Part shown: positions 47,092 to 55,940 of the stretch, in pieces
Position numbering within the stretch: the first letter of the stretch is position 1
How the letters are laid out: the number at the start of each line of letters is the position of its first letter
DNA from: Rhizobium sp. WSM4643
Lineage (GTDB): Bacteria; Pseudomonadota; Alphaproteobacteria; Rhizobiales; Rhizobiaceae
Direction of reading: 5' to 3'
Assembly: GCF_025152745.1 (NCBI RefSeq)
Contig: NZ_CP104040.1
Span: 4,059,501 to 4,123,500 of the forward strand
DNA: 64,000 bases
Made by a program: the position numbers and the translations under genes
Notes under the pieces: model-generated
The model's input: the letters and a program-made list of their open reading frames with translations, nothing else
Told to the model about the DNA's origin: nothing
The model's database searches: none

Positions 47092-47841
47092 ATGGCCGAT
47101 ACCACTATCGAATGGACGGACGCAACGTGGAACCCGGTGGCGGGTTGCACGATCATGAGCGCTGGCTGCACTAACTGCTACGCTATGCGCATGGCCGCCC
47201 GTCTGGAAGCGATGGGCGTCGAGAAATATCGTGGTCTGACGCGCAAATCAGGCGGCCGCCCGAAGTGGACCGGAGCGCTTTTCCTCGACGAAAACGCCCT
47301 CCAAATTCCGATGACATGGTCGCGATCCAGGAACGTCTTCGTCAATTCCATGTCGGACCTTTTCCATCCGGATGTACCGGTCGACTTCGTTCGCAAGGTT
47401 TGGTCGGTTATGGCAGAGACCCGTCGGCACACCTATCAGATATTGACAAAGAGACCGGACAGGATGGGAGCCGTCCTGCAGGATGGTTTCGATGTGCTGC
47501 CAAACGTCTGGCTCGGCGCAAGCATCGAAGATGGTCGCGTAATCCATCGCCTTGACGAATTGCGGGAAGTCCCGGCCGCTCTGCGCTTCGTATCCTTTGA
47601 GCCCCTTATTGGCTCGGTTTCAGCCGGAAACCTCAAGGGTATTCAGTGGGCAATCGTGGGAGGAGAATCCGGCCCACACGCGCGACCCATGGACCCGTCC
47701 TGGATCGACGAAATCTTCGATATGTGCACCGACGCTGACACCGCGTTCTTCTTTAAACAATGGGGCGGGCACAACAAGAAGAAGACTGGGCGCTCCTATC
47801 GCGGACGAACATGGGACGAGATGCCAGCGCTAATTATGTGA
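47092..47841 (+). CDS. DUF5131 (phage Gp37/Gp68) family protein
   Basis: 249 residues from ATG 47092 (TTG 47080 possible). ADTTIEWTDATWNPVAGC opens the protein, with three Cys in a CX6CX2C arrangement (GCTIMSAGCTNCYAM) that resembles a radical-SAM-like cluster site. NVFVNSMSDLFHPDVP, TYQILTKRPDRM and VGGESGPHARPM are family hallmarks. The family is widely found in phages and accessory DNA, with an unknown reaction. It overlaps the convergent tcmP gene by 46 bp at their 3' ends. Confidence 0.85.
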   Translation: MADTTIEWTDATWNPVAGCTIMSAGCTNCYAMRMAARLEAMGVEKYRGLTRKSGGRPKWTGALFLDENALQIPMTWSRSRNVFVNSMSDLFHPDVPVDFVRKVWSVMAETRRHTYQILTKRPDRMGAVLQDGFDVLPNVWLGASIEDGRVIHRLDELREVPAALRFVSFEPLIGSVSAGNLKGIQWAIVGGESGPHARPMDPSWIDEIFDMCTDADTAFFFKQWGGHNKKKTGRSYRGRTWDEMPALIM

Positions 47842-48734
47842 CGTGCAAATCTATTTGCCAGGTCGATTGCCTTCGGTGACGGGTTCGAAGCTGCGAAGAA
47901 CAACGAAAATCTCTGAGGCTTCTTTTGCGGCGGTAACGGAAACGGGTCAGCCACCAGCGGAAAAATAGTCTCAAGCCTACGCTTTACGTATGACTCAAGA
48001 CCAGCGACGTCTGCGTTTCGCTGTCTCTCTTCCGGCGCTTCTAGAGTGCCGAGTAGATCAATAATTGGAGGCACCGGACTGTAAAGCTCCGCCTCCCATT
48101 CGTCCGTACCGAGCATGGTCGTCAGCGCCTTGCGCTTGGTGGCGTCCACGCCGCTGATGTTACGTGCTGCTTGCCGATAAAGCCCCGACAGAGGAAACAG
48201 GAACCAGACGTCGATGGCCTTGGTTTTTGCGATTGCCTGCAATGTCTCCCAAGCGACTTCCATCCCATACGGATCGAGAAACATGATCGCGCGTCTTGAC
48301 GACCAATCTACACGGTTGATGTTATTTTGGATGATTACGTTGGCGTCGCCATTGAGGACATGAACATCGCGACCGGGATGAGATGCCTTCAGCGCCTCCA
48401 ACGCCGCACAGTGCGCGGGCTTTTGATCCATGAATATGAGGCGGTCAAACCTGGGCTCAATGTCCAACGCGATTTTCGCCGACCCTCGTCGACTCTCCAC
48501 TCGCTCGGGAACAGGCTCATCGAGAAGGTCCCCGTCCTTCGCATCAATCCTCACTGTTCGCGAACCGGTCCCCGCAAAAGCATCAATGTACCAAAGAGAA
48601 TTGAATTTCTGCCTGAGCGCCGTCGAATAAGCCTTCAGGTATTTTTCGACGAGTTCGAGCTTGATCTCGGTGTGCTGCCCGCCAAATTCGTGATCATCCG
48701 TCGATAACGTTTTCGCGTCCCTAACTAATGCCAT
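47796..48734 (-). CDS. tcmP: Three-Cys-motif partner protein TcmP
   Basis: 312 residues from ATG 48734. HTEIKLELVEKYLKAYSTALR, WYIDAFAGTGSRT (a motif like the SAM-binding loop of methyltransferases) and AIMFLDPYGMEVAWETLQAI are typical of TcmP, which is found next to DUF5131-type three-Cys proteins. A SAM-dependent modification is a reasonable inference but is not shown. The final 15 codons overlap the 3' end of the DUF5131 gene on the other strand. Confidence 0.82.
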   Translation of the reverse strand: MALVRDAKTLSTDDHEFGGQHTEIKLELVEKYLKAYSTALRQKFNSLWYIDAFAGTGSRTVRIDAKDGDLLDEPVPERVESRRGSAKIALDIEPRFDRLIFMDQKPAHCAALEALKASHPGRDVHVLNGDANVIIQNNINRVDWSSRRAIMFLDPYGMEVAWETLQAIAKTKAIDVWFLFPLSGLYRQAARNISGVDATKRKALTTMLGTDEWEAELYSPVPPIIDLLGTLEAPEERQRNADVAGLESYVKRRLETIFPLVADPFPLPPQKKPQRFSLFFAASNPSPKAIDLANRFARHIISAGISSHVRPR

Positions 48735-48982
48735 GTGTCCCTCGACTCGTTACCGACGAGGCTACCGCAACTTCTATTCGAAGAAAATCGGCAGCAGGCA
48801 CAACCAGCTGGCAACGGTTATGACGCCCCTGCTACTACGGCCCTTGGAAGTGCTTAGTCGGACGAATTTGGCTGATTTGCATTAGGCATGTATAGTGTTT
48901 ATCCGCTGCCCGTCGGGTAAAACAAATAAATTGTCACTCAGTTATAGGTAATTGTCTTTCATCTCGGGATCGTGGGGCAACA

Positions 48983-49561
48983 ATGTTCAAACAGATGGCC
49001 GTGATGGGCGTGACCGTCGCCTTGGCAATCCTTGCGCTTATAGTTTATTTTGCGGGAGGTAGACTTGCCATTGAACAAAATCAGATGTTTTTTTGGGATA
49101 TGGTAATTAAGGCTCTAGGCGGTTTCGCGGCTCTTGCTGGTGCATGGTTGGCATTTTCAAAATACTTACATGAGAAAGCAATAGAGAATCAGGCTGCTAT
49201 GATCGAGGCCAAAAAGCCATTCTCCGCCAAGCGACAAGAAGTGTATTACGACTTGGTGTCCACGACTTCAAGGATTGCAAATAGGGGCAAGGACGATCCA
49301 ATCCGGAAGACTGCTGAAGAAAATTTTTGGTGGCTTTTCTGGGGAGGAGTACCGATGGTTGCGGACCTGGAAGTAGGTGGGGCGGTAAACCGTTTTGAGA
49401 ACGTACTTTCATTTCACCCACATGACGGCGAGCAACTGCGCAATAGAAGTATGGACGTCGCCAAAGCTTGCCGCAATTCGCTTGGTTTTGTCGATATGAC
49501 AGGCGTCGACATTGCGAATAGTTCCAACCGTCAAGATAGTGCTCCACGGTCGGAACCATAG
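48983..49561 (+). CDS. Hypothetical membrane protein
   Basis: 192 residues. Two N-terminal helices (MGVTVALAILALIVYFAGG and MVIKALGGFAALAGAWLAFS) are followed by a coiled KYLHEKAIENQAAMIEAKKPFSAKRQEVYYDLV segment and a cytoplasmic domain. No family is recognised. Base composition is lower in GC than the core genes. It stands alone between tcmP and the darTG pair. Confidence 0.5.
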   Translation: MFKQMAVMGVTVALAILALIVYFAGGRLAIEQNQMFFWDMVIKALGGFAALAGAWLAFSKYLHEKAIENQAAMIEAKKPFSAKRQEVYYDLVSTTSRIANRGKDDPIRKTAEENFWWLFWGGVPMVADLEVGGAVNRFENVLSFHPHDGEQLRNRSMDVAKACRNSLGFVDMTGVDIANSSNRQDSAPRSEP

Positions 49562-49736
49562 CAAAGGATTAGCGCCAACCGGACTTGGCGGATTGATTTC
49601 AAATGGATCGGTTCTTAGACGAAGCTTCGGCGCTAACGCCTCTTATTGAGGGCAGAGCACAGTTTCTTAGCCCTTACTGGTCCCACCAAACGACGCGATG
49701 AAGCCATCGAAGCCTTGTCTCGCAGCTCTCGCTCGA

Positions 49737-50837
49737 TCAGAACGCGTTCACCGCCGTCGCCGGAGGAGCCTTTTTTTCGACGGTTTGTGTCCGAGCGATA
49801 TCAGCTTCCAGCCACTGTCGATCCACCAGTGTTTCGAGTGCCAACTCGATATGTTGGGGGCTGAAACGGCGCTTGCGAGCATTCCAAGCGTAAACCAGTT
49901 CCTCGGTTCTCGCCGAAGTTTTCGCACCTTCTTTTTTGGCGACCCAATAGACTGTCGCCAGAAGTTCGAGGCCAAATGGACTTTCAAAGCCACTGACCAG
50001 TTTTGCAACTCGGTCGAAGCGCTCCAGAGTATCAGGGCGGTCCTTCAGGAATTTTTCGGCATCCTCATTCGCACCAGGCACAATCGAAAGCTGCTTCGTC
50101 GGGTCATCACCTCCATCGGCATAACCGGAAATCAAATGCCCTTCCACGGCGCGTAGGGCGTGTCGAAGGGTTTCAGCATAAGGACCGTACTGGCCTTTCA
50201 CGTAGTTCAATTTCAGAGGCTCGCCCGCCTCTTGTAAAAAGAACATCAGTTTGTGCGCTTCCAGAAGTGTCACGAAGGGGTCCATCAAACCGTTCAGGTA
50301 TCTTTGGAGCAGAGCGACGAGCGCCGCTCTGCCAGGCGTCATGTTCGGAACAAGCTTGTTTCGTGCAATTGCCGCGACATCTGGTGCGCCGTGTGGTTCA
50401 TAAATCGCGACGTCAAGTTGTTGAAGCGGCGCGAGGGCATCCACGATGAGAGGTCGCACATCGCTCCAATCGAGTCCGCCGAGACCCGATCCCAAGGGCG
50501 GCACGGCAATCGATTTTATTTGGAAGCGACTGATAACTGCTACTAGATCAACCAGCCCACTCTCGATATCCTCGATACGGCTTTTCCCCTTCCAGTGCCT
50601 CTTTGTTGGAAAATTGATGATGTAGCGCGGATTGAGTTCGCCGGTTTCAAAGACAAACATACGACCCGGATTTACCTCGTTTCGCTTACAAGCTGCTTCA
50701 TAAGCTCTGAAATTTTCGGGGAACACGTTTTTGAACTGAAGCGCAATCCCGCGACCCATGATGCCGACGCAGTTGACTGTGTTGATAATCGCGTCAGCGT
50801 TGGCCTGAAGGATATCGCCTTGAACGAAATTGATCAT
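49737..50837 (-). CDS. darG: DarG macrodomain antitoxin
   Basis: 366 residues from ATG 50837, which has GGAGG at good spacing (50849 is an alternative). The macrodomain (residues 1-150) has GDILQANADAIINTVNCVGIMGRGIALQFK and VPPLGSGLGGLDW, with the catalytic-loop glycines. A C-terminal winged-helix-like domain of about 170 residues follows, as in other DarG proteins. DarG removes ADP-ribose from thymidine in DNA and also binds DarT directly. Its start is 13 bp after the darT stop. Confidence 0.92.
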   Translation of the reverse strand: MINFVQGDILQANADAIINTVNCVGIMGRGIALQFKNVFPENFRAYEAACKRNEVNPGRMFVFETGELNPRYIINFPTKRHWKGKSRIEDIESGLVDLVAVISRFQIKSIAVPPLGSGLGGLDWSDVRPLIVDALAPLQQLDVAIYEPHGAPDVAAIARNKLVPNMTPGRAALVALLQRYLNGLMDPFVTLLEAHKLMFFLQEAGEPLKLNYVKGQYGPYAETLRHALRAVEGHLISGYADGGDDPTKQLSIVPGANEDAEKFLKDRPDTLERFDRVAKLVSGFESPFGLELLATVYWVAKKEGAKTSARTEELVYAWNARKRRFSPQHIELALETLVDRQWLEADIARTQTVEKKAPPATAVNAF

Positions 50838-50850
50838 CGAATCCTCCATC

Positions 50851-51498
50851 TTAATAGTACCAGCCGGGCATGATTGCCACTTGAGGCTTGTGCGCGGCTG
50901 GGATCAGCGCGTTGTGGACCTGATTGTGGATCGGAAGCGTGCGTACACCAATACGCTCGACCAAGTGCCAAGGGAAAGACTTGTACATCAGAAACTCTGC
51001 TTGCTTGTCTTCTTTGACGTCAGCTGGCGACCATTGATTGGCAGCTATGTGCGGCCAGTTCAACTGCTGAAGCTGGTTCACATCGTTCCAAAAGGATGTG
51101 TAGGCCGCTCCAGCGTTGCTTCCGCTGAAGGCCCAGCTTTGACCCACGCCATTAGCCCAGGCAATGACGCTGTGCAGGTCGGCTTCGAGATGAACAATCG
51201 GTCCTTGTCCACCCTTATATGCTAACTCCGGGCTGTTTGCACAATGGATGACGTACAACATCACCGATCTCGGGCAGAAATAGAAGGGAACGAAGTCGGC
51301 CACCATCGCGCCGCTGTAACATTTGACCGGAAGCTCAAATCGCCTCTGTTTGATCGTCCCCATGCCAATCGTCGTACCGGCAGGATTCCTATTGACGATG
51401 GTGGAGTCACAGTGAAGCCGTTGATCAGCGATGATGGCGGGTAGCTTATCGACATGCACAATGTGATAGATTTTTGGGCTCTGGGGCGGCGGCGTCAT
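50851..51498 (-). CDS. darT: DarT ssDNA thymidine ADP-ribosyltransferase toxin
   Basis: 215 residues. DUF4433 motifs are present: KIYHIVHVDKLPAIIADQRL, PVKCYSGAMVADFVPFYFCPRSVMLYV with the NAD-binding loop, and the catalytic-type Glu in KEDKQAEFLMYKSFPW. It transfers ADP-ribose from NAD+ to thymidine bases in single-stranded DNA and is countered by DarG. The toxin-first order is usual for this module. darTG also acts as phage defence in other hosts. Confidence 0.92.
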   Translation of the reverse strand: MTPPPQSPKIYHIVHVDKLPAIIADQRLHCDSTIVNRNPAGTTIGMGTIKQRRFELPVKCYSGAMVADFVPFYFCPRSVMLYVIHCANSPELAYKGGQGPIVHLEADLHSVIAWANGVGQSWAFSGSNAGAAYTSFWNDVNQLQQLNWPHIAANQWSPADVKEDKQAEFLMYKSFPWHLVERIGVRTLPIHNQVHNALIPAAHKPQVAIMPGWYY

Positions 51499-51537
51499 GG
51501 CGATGTGGTCCTTGGAACAGCCGCAGCCAGGCCCAAC

Positions 51538-51553
51538 ATAGGTCCGGGCCTAT
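51538..51553. promoter_or_regulatory. Near-perfect palindrome upstream of darT
   Basis: A 16-bp inverted repeat (ATAGG and CCTAT arms with a TCCGGG centre) lies 40-55 bp upstream of the darT start. The position fits an operator, but no binding partner is shown. Confidence 0.35.
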
Positions 51554-51625
51554 CGTCTAGCTCAAACATATATCGCCTACCCCTCCAACTGCTAACTACT
51601 GACTGATGGCAGTGCCGCGCCATTT

Positions 51626-51934
51626 TTAGACCTTTGCCCGCCTCATCAGTTCTTCGAGCGCCTCGCCATAGCTCATACCGGTTTCGTTGCAGAAAATCTT
51701 GAAGCGATTGATAACGTCCAAGGGCGCTCGCACAAAAGCCTGATCGAAAGGCTGGGACGGTTTGCGGACACGAGCAACGCGCTCGACAACCTCACGGCTC
51801 TTGAAGCCCGCCCGAACGGCAGCGCTGTCACCCAACTCCGCCGGGTCTTGGGCGGGATCGACGCTCTCGCGCGGCGAGAACTTCGACACATCAAGTTTCT
51901 GGTCTTTATCGCCGAAACCCAAATCCCTTACCAT
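51626..51934 (-). CDS. Ribbon-helix-helix-like partition partner
   Basis: 102 residues from ATG 51934, which overlaps the parA stop (TGATG). The C-terminal region (FDQAFVRAPLDVINRFKIFCNETGMSYGEALEELMRRAKV) resembles RHH-type proteins that accompany ParA/VirC1-like ATPases in rhizobial and Agrobacterium plasmids. It probably binds the upstream repeats. The flexible acidic N-terminus is typical of such adaptors. Confidence 0.65.
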   Translation of the reverse strand: MVRDLGFGDKDQKLDVSKFSPRESVDPAQDPAELGDSAAVRAGFKSREVVERVARVRKPSQPFDQAFVRAPLDVINRFKIFCNETGMSYGEALEELMRRAKV

Positions 51935-52617
51935 CACGCGGCCTTTTCGCTTGCTAGCTTTTGAAGCGTTTCCAATACCTCGCCAGTGAAATGCATCGCA
52001 TTCTCCATAGCCGCCGGTACGCCATTAACTTGGCGCTGATCCAACTCCCAGAGAGACACTCTCTCCATGAACATCGCGTTGAAAGCCTCTCGTCTATGAA
52101 GTTGGCTCCTTAGGATAGGGAGATTGCTTCGTTGCATCTGCTGGCCGATCTCGCGCTCGATCTTCCTGGTGAAGGGAGGTGGGTTCGTTCGGTTGAAAGT
52201 CAAAGCGAAGTTGATCGGCTTGCCAATGTCAGCCTCGCTTTCACGAACAAGCGCAACCGCGCGGGCTGCCTGCTGCGCATCAAGCGCACTCCCCGCCAGA
52301 GGAATCAAGGTCAGGTCGCTTCTAATGATTGTCCTGCTCGTCAGGCGGCTTGCCGTTCCCTCAAGATCGATAAAGACGAATTGGGCCGCCGAGGCTGTCT
52401 CGTTGATCAAGTCTCGAATATTCGCTTCTGTTGCATCGCTGCGAACCTGGATTTTCAGCTGACTGTCGCCGGATCGCCAATCAGTGATCGGCCTATTGGG
52501 GTCTGCGTCGATGATAATAACCGACGCACCCTGCCTCGCGAGACATGTTGCGGCTGCCAATAATGTGGTCGACTTCCCAGCGCCACCTTTCGGGTTGGCA
52601 GCACAAATCACTGGCAT
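51934..52617 (-). CDS. ParA/VirC1-like partition ATPase
   Basis: 227 residues from ATG 52617 (GGAGAG at 6 bp spacing). A deviant Walker A near residue 10 ([11 protein letters not shown]), [14 protein letters not shown], and [13 protein letters not shown] mark the ParA/MinD superfamily; it has no DNA-binding N-terminal extension, as in VirC1-type proteins. It would partition or recruit a plasmid or integrative element. It is the only plasmid-maintenance module found on the island. Confidence 0.88.
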   Translation of the reverse strand: MPVICAANPKGGAGKSTTLLAAATCLARQGASVIIIDADPNRPITDWRSGDSQLKIQVRSDATEANIRDLINETASAAQFVFIDLEGTASRLTSRTIIRSDLTLIPLAGSALDAQQAARAVALVRESEADIGKPINFALTFNRTNPPPFTRKIEREIGQQMQRSNLPILRSQLHRREAFNAMFMERVSLWELDQRQVNGVPAAMENAMHFTGEVLETLQKLASEKAA

Positions 52618-52707
52618 ACGGCGCTCTCCGTGTTGACTTAACTGCATTTATCACAATTGCGAGAACTCAAGCAAGCGTGCAATCAAGCTTTCTTGCATGC
52701 AATATTT

Positions 52708-52740
52708 CTTGCTATCAATCTTGCTATCATATGTGATAGC
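52708..52740. promoter_or_regulatory. Direct and inverted repeat array upstream of parA
   Basis: CTTGCTATCA occurs at 52708-52717 and 52720-52729 (period 12). The second copy forms a palindrome GCTATCA-TATG-TGATAGC at 52723-52740. Further TTGC/GCAA-type repeats lie just before it in 52660-52700. This fits an operator or centromere for the ParA/RHH pair. Confidence 0.55.
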
Positions 52741-52843
52741 GCGAATGCTTGATCGTCGCTTTTCGCCATTTTCGCTTGGCACATTTCTCTATTTGTCGCA
52801 CGCTAGGACGTGAGAGAAATCCCCTCCTCCTCGACCACCAGCG

Positions 52844-53032
52844 ATGATCCGGATCGCCACACGGCAACGTCACATCCGTGTTCCGGCCGCAAAAAAGCAG
52901 TCGATCCGAGAGGATTTAGATCGATTAGGGATCAACGAGTCCACACTTTTTCCAGAGCTTAACAAAGCGGCCGACCAGATCGTACGGCGTTACATCCGGC
53001 AATATGACCATGATAGTGTCCTCGATATTTGA
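52844..53032 (+). pseudogene. Remnant of an FRG domain protein (C-terminal end)
   Basis: 62 codons. RVPAAKKQSIREDLDRLGINESTLFPELNKAADQIVRRY resembles the C-terminal end of FRG-domain proteins, which usually have an LG....LFP.L...A..I pattern there, but the preceding 200 or more residues are missing. Upstream sequence has no matching frame I could connect. It is read as the leftover of a deletion, next to a tRNA gene. Confidence 0.5.
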
Positions 53033-53068
53033 GAAGCACTCATGTTGCTTGCCTTGAATAAGAAAGAA

Positions 53069-53143
53069 TGGGACCCCGTAAAGGACTCGAACCAATAACC
53101 TCTGCGGTGTAAACGCAGCGCTCTACCACTGAGCTAACAGGGC
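53069..53143 (-). tRNA. tRNA-Val(UAC)-like gene, partly degenerate
   Basis: 75 nt on the minus strand with encoded CCA. The acceptor stem (GCCCTGT with ACGGGGT, two G-U pairs), D-arm, a perfect 5-bp anticodon stem (CTGCG/CGCAG) and loop TTTACAC give anticodon UAC. The T stem has two T-T mismatches, so it may be decayed or be a phage/plasmid-type tRNA. Function is uncertain. Confidence 0.7.
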
Positions 53144-53174
53144 TACATTTTAATAGAACCTTTTCGAAATACTG

Positions 53175-54320
53175 TCAACGGAACTTGGACTTACTGGCCA
53201 CTGGCTCGTCGGGCCCAACTTTGTTTTTGAAAAGTTTTTTTACCGCTTTGAGATAAGCTTCGCTCTTTTCCCCTTGAGCGAGATGGTAAAGTTCCTTCCC
53301 CACGCTTGAAAGCGGATTGCAACGTATCGCGACTTTGTCAGTGATCTGGAATTGCTTATCAAAATATGTGAACCAGGCTCCCGCGTCTGCCTCAAAGGCC
53401 CTGGTACCAAGCGTGACGAGGCCAAAATCTGCTAGCTCCACTAAATCCGGAAAGTCGAGCCCGGTCAGCTTTAAGTAGTCAGGCATGCCGCCATCTAAGC
53501 GAATGGAAAGGTAGTGGGTATCTTCTTTGCCAGCTCGATCTTCCGACACCAACACCACGGACCCGCAAAGCTTTGCAAACAGATTTGCTTGCCTCTTGGT
53601 CAAGTCTTGGAGGACGCGCAATGTCTTCAACGATATCGAGCCGGAATCAGTGAACTCCCTTGCAAGGACCTGACCCCAAAGCGTCTGAAGGTCCTCGTCT
53701 GAAATTTTTTCCGCGAATGTGGAGTAGGTGTCCAGCCAAGTTTGATCAGGCATCGTCTCAATTGACGTAGCATCGCGGAGAAACGGAAGGGACTTTTCCG
53801 CAATTTTTCGGATATTTCTTTCGAAGCGGAGTTCACGTTCGGGGCTCCGTGCTGCGGCGAAGAATAGCTTTGCATTTTCAGATTGAACCTCCTTCGCCAG
53901 AGTGCCGGAAAGGATTTTGCTCGTAACTTCTGAATAGAATTCCTCGTCCGACTGCTTTTCAGGGCCGAGCTGCGCGATCATTCCATTGACCAGAGCGTCA
54001 ACAAGTGCCCCGACAACCTCTTCATAAACGTCAAGCTGTCTGTTGTTGTCACTGACGACAGCGAGAGACCCGCTGGGACTTTCGTTGGCGATGAGCGTCT
54101 CGACGTCGGCTTTCAAAACCTCCGCGATAGCGCTCAGCCTCTCGTAGGTCGTTTTCATACCTACCCGCATATGCCGAAACGATCTGGGCGATACCGTTGG
54201 CCCCTTTCGTCCTACAGTAAGTCGCGCGATATCGTCGTATGGAATAGACACTTTCAGTAAACGCCTGTAGCTCTCAATTGCAGCGTCGAGCGCCTCCACG
54301 TCTGCTCTGACCCCCGCCAT
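53175..54320 (-). CDS. DUF2806-like protein with N-terminal helix-turn-helix
   Basis: 381 residues from 54320. The first 100 residues look like an HTH (YDDIARLTVGRKGPTVSPRSFRHMRVGMKTTYERLSAIAEVL). The middle and end follow the DUF2806 pattern: WLDTYSTFAEKISDEDLQTLWGQVLAREFTDSGSISLKTLRVLQDL. Function is unknown. It is divergent from the transglycosylase gene and downstream (leftward) of no partner. Confidence 0.6.
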   Translation of the reverse strand: MAGVRADVEALDAAIESYRRLLKVSIPYDDIARLTVGRKGPTVSPRSFRHMRVGMKTTYERLSAIAEVLKADVETLIANESPSGSLAVVSDNNRQLDVYEEVVGALVDALVNGMIAQLGPEKQSDEEFYSEVTSKILSGTLAKEVQSENAKLFFAAARSPERELRFERNIRKIAEKSLPFLRDATSIETMPDQTWLDTYSTFAEKISDEDLQTLWGQVLAREFTDSGSISLKTLRVLQDLTKRQANLFAKLCGSVVLVSEDRAGKEDTHYLSIRLDGGMPDYLKLTGLDFPDLVELADFGLVTLGTRAFEADAGAWFTYFDKQFQITDKVAIRCNPLSSVGKELYHLAQGEKSEAYLKAVKKLFKNKVGPDEPVASKSKFR

Positions 54321-54514
54321 CGATATCTCCCCATCTCGAATTTTCCGAACGAGCGCAGATTACGCTCGTCGTAAAGCCCTGCAATGATGAATCGGCAACG
54401 CGTCGGCAACCCGTCGGCAACCGCTGCGGGGTCTTTATCGTGCCGACGGTTCCAAGGCACGTTCCCGGTCAGAGATCGGGCCCGGTCTCCTTTCACCAAT
54501 CGAAAGGAAGACCA

Positions 54515-55282
54515 ATGATCAGGACTTTCATCGCCGCTCTTGCGGTCGCCACCTGCCTCACCGGATGCACTGGTGTGGCTATTACGAACGGCACATTGGG
54601 CGTGAAATTTGCGCCCGACGATAGCGGCCACTTGCAGCCGTCGATCTCTCTTGATCTCAAGATAGAGGATCGTGAACCTGTCGATCATAAGCCATCGGTG
54701 TCTGGCAACAGCCAGCGGGACACCGAATCGGTGCGGTCCTCGGCTCGGTCACACATTCGGGCATCGACGACTTCGGCCTTCCTGTCTCCGTCACAACGCG
54801 AGATGCTCGACCTGACCATGCAGGTCGCTGAACGCCGAGACATCGACAAGGCAGACTTTGCGGCACTCGTCTGGATCGAGAGCAGATTCAACGCAAACGC
54901 AAAGAATCCCAATAGCAGCGCATCTGGACTGTGCCAGTTCACGGCGGCTACCGCCGCACAATACAAGCTGACCGCGCCGTTCGATGCTCGAAAGAACCTC
55001 GAAGCCTGCGCAGTCCTATGGAACGACAACTCGGCATTCTTTGAAACCAAAGTTGGCCACAAGCCGTCCGCTAGCGACCTTTACCTGATGCACCAACAAG
55101 GTGCCGGTACCGCAATCAATCTCGCACTTGGCGGAAATCGGCTTGCTAAAAGCGTCGCATCGCGAGACTCCATCGCCCTGAACCTTCCCGGCGGCAATCC
55201 TGACACCGTAAGCGCCGACGAATTTCTCCTCGTGTGGAAGGCGCAGTTCGAGAAGTCCCGGCGGTTGTTTACTTCCCGTTGA
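54515..55282 (+). CDS. Lytic transglycosylase (SLT-domain) lipoprotein
   Basis: 255 residues from ATG 54515 behind AAAGGAAG. A lipobox (ATCLTGC near residue 17) predicts an outer-membrane lipoprotein. The SLT domain spans about 100-250: catalytic Glu in ALVWIESRFNANAKNPNSSASGLCQFTAATAAQYK, then LYLMHQQGAG. It cleaves peptidoglycan without hydrolysis. Such genes accompany conjugation and phage systems; no type IV secretion genes are seen here. A strong terminator follows. Confidence 0.85.
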   Translation: MIRTFIAALAVATCLTGCTGVAITNGTLGVKFAPDDSGHLQPSISLDLKIEDREPVDHKPSVSGNSQRDTESVRSSARSHIRASTTSAFLSPSQREMLDLTMQVAERRDIDKADFAALVWIESRFNANAKNPNSSASGLCQFTAATAAQYKLTAPFDARKNLEACAVLWNDNSAFFETKVGHKPSASDLYLMHQQGAGTAINLALGGNRLAKSVASRDSIALNLPGGNPDTVSADEFLLVWKAQFEKSRRLFTSR

Positions 55283-55284
55283 CC

Positions 55285-55310
55285 GAAAGGGCCCCTACCG
55301 GGGCCCTTTT
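55285..55310 (+). terminator. Intrinsic terminator after the transglycosylase gene
   Basis: A perfect 10-bp GC-rich stem (AAAGGGCCCC at 55285-55294 with GGGGCCCTTT at 55299-55308) and a TACC loop end in a T run, 2 bp after the stop codon. Confidence 0.9.
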
Positions 55311-55391
55311 TCATTCCCGATTGAGAATGGACGGTAGCATTGTGAACCCTTATCAGAATGCCCAGCGGTCTCGAAGGAGCAGCTGTGGATT

Positions 55392-55940
55392 CTAGTCACC
55401 TTGTTTCGCGACGGGCGGGATTGCGAACATGCCAACCTTATTGGCGTTCTCCAGGCCCTCTTTATCCTGCCAACGGAATTTCACTTCTACCGTCTGCCCT
55501 GTGGTCATTGCCACGAAGGCAATATTCTTCCAGGCGTTATTGGCATCGAGGCCCTGGAGAGAGATGCCAGCCTCCTTGATCCACTTGTAGCCGTTGGCAG
55601 TTTTCTCGCCTGTTACGGTGTTCGCCTGCACGATAGCTCGAATGTCGGCTGGCGTTTTTTTGCGTACCGCCAGCTCCTTGATCATCGCAACCAATATGTT
55701 GTTCCAGAACGCCTCAGCCGACCTGAGCGGCATTCCATTCAACGTGGCCGAAAGGACTGTGGTGTGGAACAAGCTTGGTGGATTTTGTGGATCGTATAGT
55801 CGGTAGCCACCAGGAGACGCCTTCGGCGAATCCACGTAACCCTCCAACAGCCTCAGGATGACGGTTTCCGGAGTGTCGACCAACGGTTTGGCAATCGCCT
55901 GAAGTCTGGAAAAGGTCTCATCAGTCAACTCAATCTTCAC
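55392..55940 (-). CDS. Hypothetical protein with ribbon-helix-helix/SeqA-N-like start
   Basis: 182 residues from ATG 55940. The N-terminal MKIELTDETFSRLQAIAKPL followed by TPETVILRLLEGYV looks like a small beta-alpha-alpha dimerisation unit (RHH/SeqA-N type). The C-terminal part (GYRLYDPQNPPSLFHT, then WIKEAGISLQGLDANNAWKNIAF and VEVKFRWQDKEG) is not a family I can name. An inverted repeat 75-107 bp upstream could be its operator. Confidence 0.55.
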   Translation of the reverse strand: MKIELTDETFSRLQAIAKPLVDTPETVILRLLEGYVDSPKASPGGYRLYDPQNPPSLFHTTVLSATLNGMPLRSAEAFWNNILVAMIKELAVRKKTPADIRAIVQANTVTGEKTANGYKWIKEAGISLQGLDANNAWKNIAFVAMTTGQTVEVKFRWQDKEGLENANKVGMFAIPPVAKQGD

